DNA from: Pseudolabrys sp.
GTDB lineage: Bacteria; Pseudomonadota; Alphaproteobacteria; Rhizobiales; Xanthobacteraceae
Length of the DNA stretch: 7,963 bases
NCBI GenBank assembly: GCA_029945495.1
Contig: JAQSCR010000600.1
Location: 1 to 7,963, forward strand
Direction: 5' to 3'
Of the stretch, positions 6,877 through 7,963 are shown in pieces (within the stretch, counting starts at the first letter, position 1; each line of letters begins with the position of its first letter). The position numbers were made by a program, and so were the translations under genes. Under the pieces are notes generated by a model. That model worked only from the letters and a program-made list of their open reading frames with translations. It did no database searches and was not told where the DNA came from.

Positions 6877-7866
6877 CTACATCATGCCGTGCTCTTTGTA
6901 GTACTTGGCAGCGCCGGGGTGCAGCGGAATGCCATTATTGTCCGCCTTGGCGGCTTCCTTCGGATCGAAGGCGTTGAAAGCCGGATAGGCCTTCACCAGA
7001 TCCTCGCGCTTCTCGAGGAAAGTTTTGACGATGGTATAGGCGACTTCGTCCGGCAGATCGTCACGCGCGATCAGGTGGGTGCCGAAATCGGCGCCCCAGG
7101 TCGGACCCTTTTGACCCTTGAACCATTCCGGATACTGGGCCGGCTTGACGCCATTGGCGGCGAGTTTGGTGCGCGCCTTTTCCGACAGGTCCATGAAGGT
7201 GACGTCCGCGGTCAACGCAACTTCGGTGATCATCGGGTGACCCTTGAGCACCGTATCGAGCAGGATGTCGGCGCGGCCTTCGCGCATGATGTCCGGCGTC
7301 TGCTCCGGATTGACCTGGATGATTTCGCCGCCCTGCGCCTTGATCTTGGCGCGGTCGAGGCCGTAGGCGGCGAGGATCATGTCCACCGTCGGCGGAACGT
7401 TCGAGCCCTGCGGCTTCATCACGATGCGCAACGGCTTACCCGACGTGAAAATCTTGTCCATCGTGTCGAGGCCGGTCTTCTTGATGAAATCGTTCTTGAC
7501 TATAATCGCCATATAGACCGGGTTCAGGCCGCCGATGAGCGAACGGATGCGCGTGGCCTTTTTGCCGTTGTAGAGTTCTTCGCCGTTCATCGCCCAGACG
7601 GAGGTGGCGACATTGGACAAGGCGATTTCGGCCTTGCCCTGCTCGACCACCATCGGGTTGGCGACACCGCCGCCGCGCGCAATGACCTCGACCGCCGCGC
7701 CGCCGAGCGCCGGCTTGAGCGCCTGCTCCATGGCCGCCGCTGCGACATACCAGCCCGAGCCGACCGGCATGGAGCCGATGCGGATAGTTGCCGCCGCGCC
7801 GGCAATGCTCGCCGCCGCCAGCGTGCCTGTCAGCACCGCTATTCCCAGATATTTCTTCATTGTCAT
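6877..7866 (-). CDS. TAXI family TRAP transporter solute-binding protein
   Basis: A 329-aa periplasmic receptor (family usually about 310-340 aa) that captures the solute for the neighbouring fused permease. The N-terminus is a Sec signal peptide: MTMKKY, then a hydrophobic stretch to about residue 22, with likely cleavage near AGAAA (22-26). The mature protein begins with TIRIGSMPVGSGWYVAAAA (27-45), the TAXI pattern of a strand followed by a Gly-rich ligand loop. GGGVANPMVVEQGKAEIALS (65-84) and the C-terminal PLHPGAAKYYKEHGM (314-328) are typical of the family. The ATG at 7866 is chosen because AGGAGG ends 5 nt upstream; a second ATG two codons later (MKKYLG) would also work. Characterised TAXI receptors have been reported with glutamate-like or other dicarboxylate ligands, but the specificity here cannot be read directly. 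It is the first complete gene of the operon in the window. Confidence 0.96.
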   Translation of the reverse strand: MTMKKYLGIAVLTGTLAAASIAGAAATIRIGSMPVGSGWYVAAAAMEQALKPALGGAAVEVIARGGGVANPMVVEQGKAEIALSNVATSVWAMNGEELYNGKKATRIRSLIGGLNPVYMAIIVKNDFIKKTGLDTMDKIFTSGKPLRIVMKPQGSNVPPTVDMILAAYGLDRAKIKAQGGEIIQVNPEQTPDIMREGRADILLDTVLKGHPMITEVALTADVTFMDLSEKARTKLAANGVKPAQYPEWFKGQKGPTWGADFGTHLIARDDLPDEVAYTIVKTFLEKREDLVKAYPAFNAFDPKEAAKADNNGIPLHPGAAKYYKEHGMM

Positions 7867-7877
7867 CGTCTCCTCCT
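7867..7877 (-). promoter_or_regulatory. Strong Shine-Dalgarno of the TAXI receptor gene
   Basis: A full AGGAGG (7877-7872) followed by AGACG places the ATG at 7866 after a 5-nt spacer, and the second ATG at 7860 after 11 nt. It is the strongest ribosome site in the window, consistent with high expression of a periplasmic receptor. Confidence 0.7.
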
Positions 7878-7908
7878 GGTTTGTTTTTTAGGCTCTGATC
7901 TTGGAAAT

Positions 7909-7963
7909 TCACGCAATCGCCGAAACGGCCCCGCTTGCCTGAATGGCGCGGCCGATGTCGTGA
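7909..7963 (-). CDS. C-terminal tail of an unidentified upstream gene (partial)
   Basis: One minus-strand frame entering from the right edge reads HDIGRAIQASGAVSAIA and stops at TGA (7911-7909). Its codons mostly end in G or C (13 of 17), as in the other genes here, whereas the other two frames look less coding. Seventeen residues are too few to name a family. The stop lies 42 nt before the TAXI receptor start, and I see no terminator or clear promoter between them (only an A-rich leader), so this gene may belong to the same operon. It could also be a chance open frame. Confidence 0.4.
   Translation of the reverse strand, partial: HDIGRAIQASGAVSAIA

Noticed and set aside
7436..7912. 158-codon minus-strand frame spanning the start of the TAXI receptor gene
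   Set aside because: It reads through the receptor's Shine-Dalgarno and signal peptide in another frame, and gives an Arg/Gly/His-rich product with no motif.
1..7963. CRISPR array, tRNA/rRNA, insertion sequence or phage genes
   Set aside because: The window is almost fully occupied by six metabolic and transport genes; no direct repeat series, transposase or integrase motif, or RNA gene was seen on either strand.

Overview
The window is GC-rich and densely coding, and every supportable gene lies on the minus strand. In the direction of transcription (right to left) the order is: the last codons of an unidentified gene, a TAXI-type TRAP periplasmic binding protein, a fused TRAP permease, an oligogalacturonate-lyase-like beta-propeller protein, a D-glutamate cyclase family (DUF1445) protein, a hydantoinase/5-oxoprolinase A subunit (HyuA), and the first half of the B subunit (HyuB), which runs off the left edge. 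Strong preference for G or C in third codon positions, Shine-Dalgarno-led starts and the gene families suggest an alphaproteobacterium, probably of the order Hyphomicrobiales (Bradyrhizobium/Xanthobacteraceae-like). The taxon is an inference, because no marker gene is present.

Layout: 7909-7963 holds the tail of an upstream gene. 6877-7866 encodes the secreted solute receptor. 6778-6876 is the longest gene-free stretch (99 nt) and carries a perfect 10-bp inverted repeat. 4768-6777 encodes the membrane permease. 3683-4771, 2910-3686, 807-2882 and 1-804 encode four enzymes with no visible signal peptides. Junctions are very tight: GTGA and ATGA 4-nt overlaps on either side of the lyase-like gene, 27 nt before hyuA and 2 nt before hyuB. 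The whole set therefore reads as one operon whose promoter lies beyond the right edge. No regulator, RNA gene, mobile element or CRISPR array was seen.

Working model: the TAXI receptor and fused permease import a small carboxylated compound, and the four cytoplasmic enzymes degrade it. Two of the enzyme families converge on 5-oxoproline (pyroglutamate) chemistry. The vertebrate member of the DUF1445 family is a D-glutamate cyclase acting between D-glutamate and 5-oxo-D-proline, and HyuA/HyuB relatives include ATP-dependent 5-oxoprolinase and N-methylhydantoinase. The third enzyme resembles oligogalacturonate lyase and keeps a Gln-x-x-His-x-His metal motif, which is unexpected in this company. 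The combination of a uronate-lyase-like propeller, a lactam-forming or lactam-acting enzyme and an ATP-dependent lactamase/carboxylase behind a TAXI TRAP importer is the most interesting feature. The true substrate cannot be read from the sequence.
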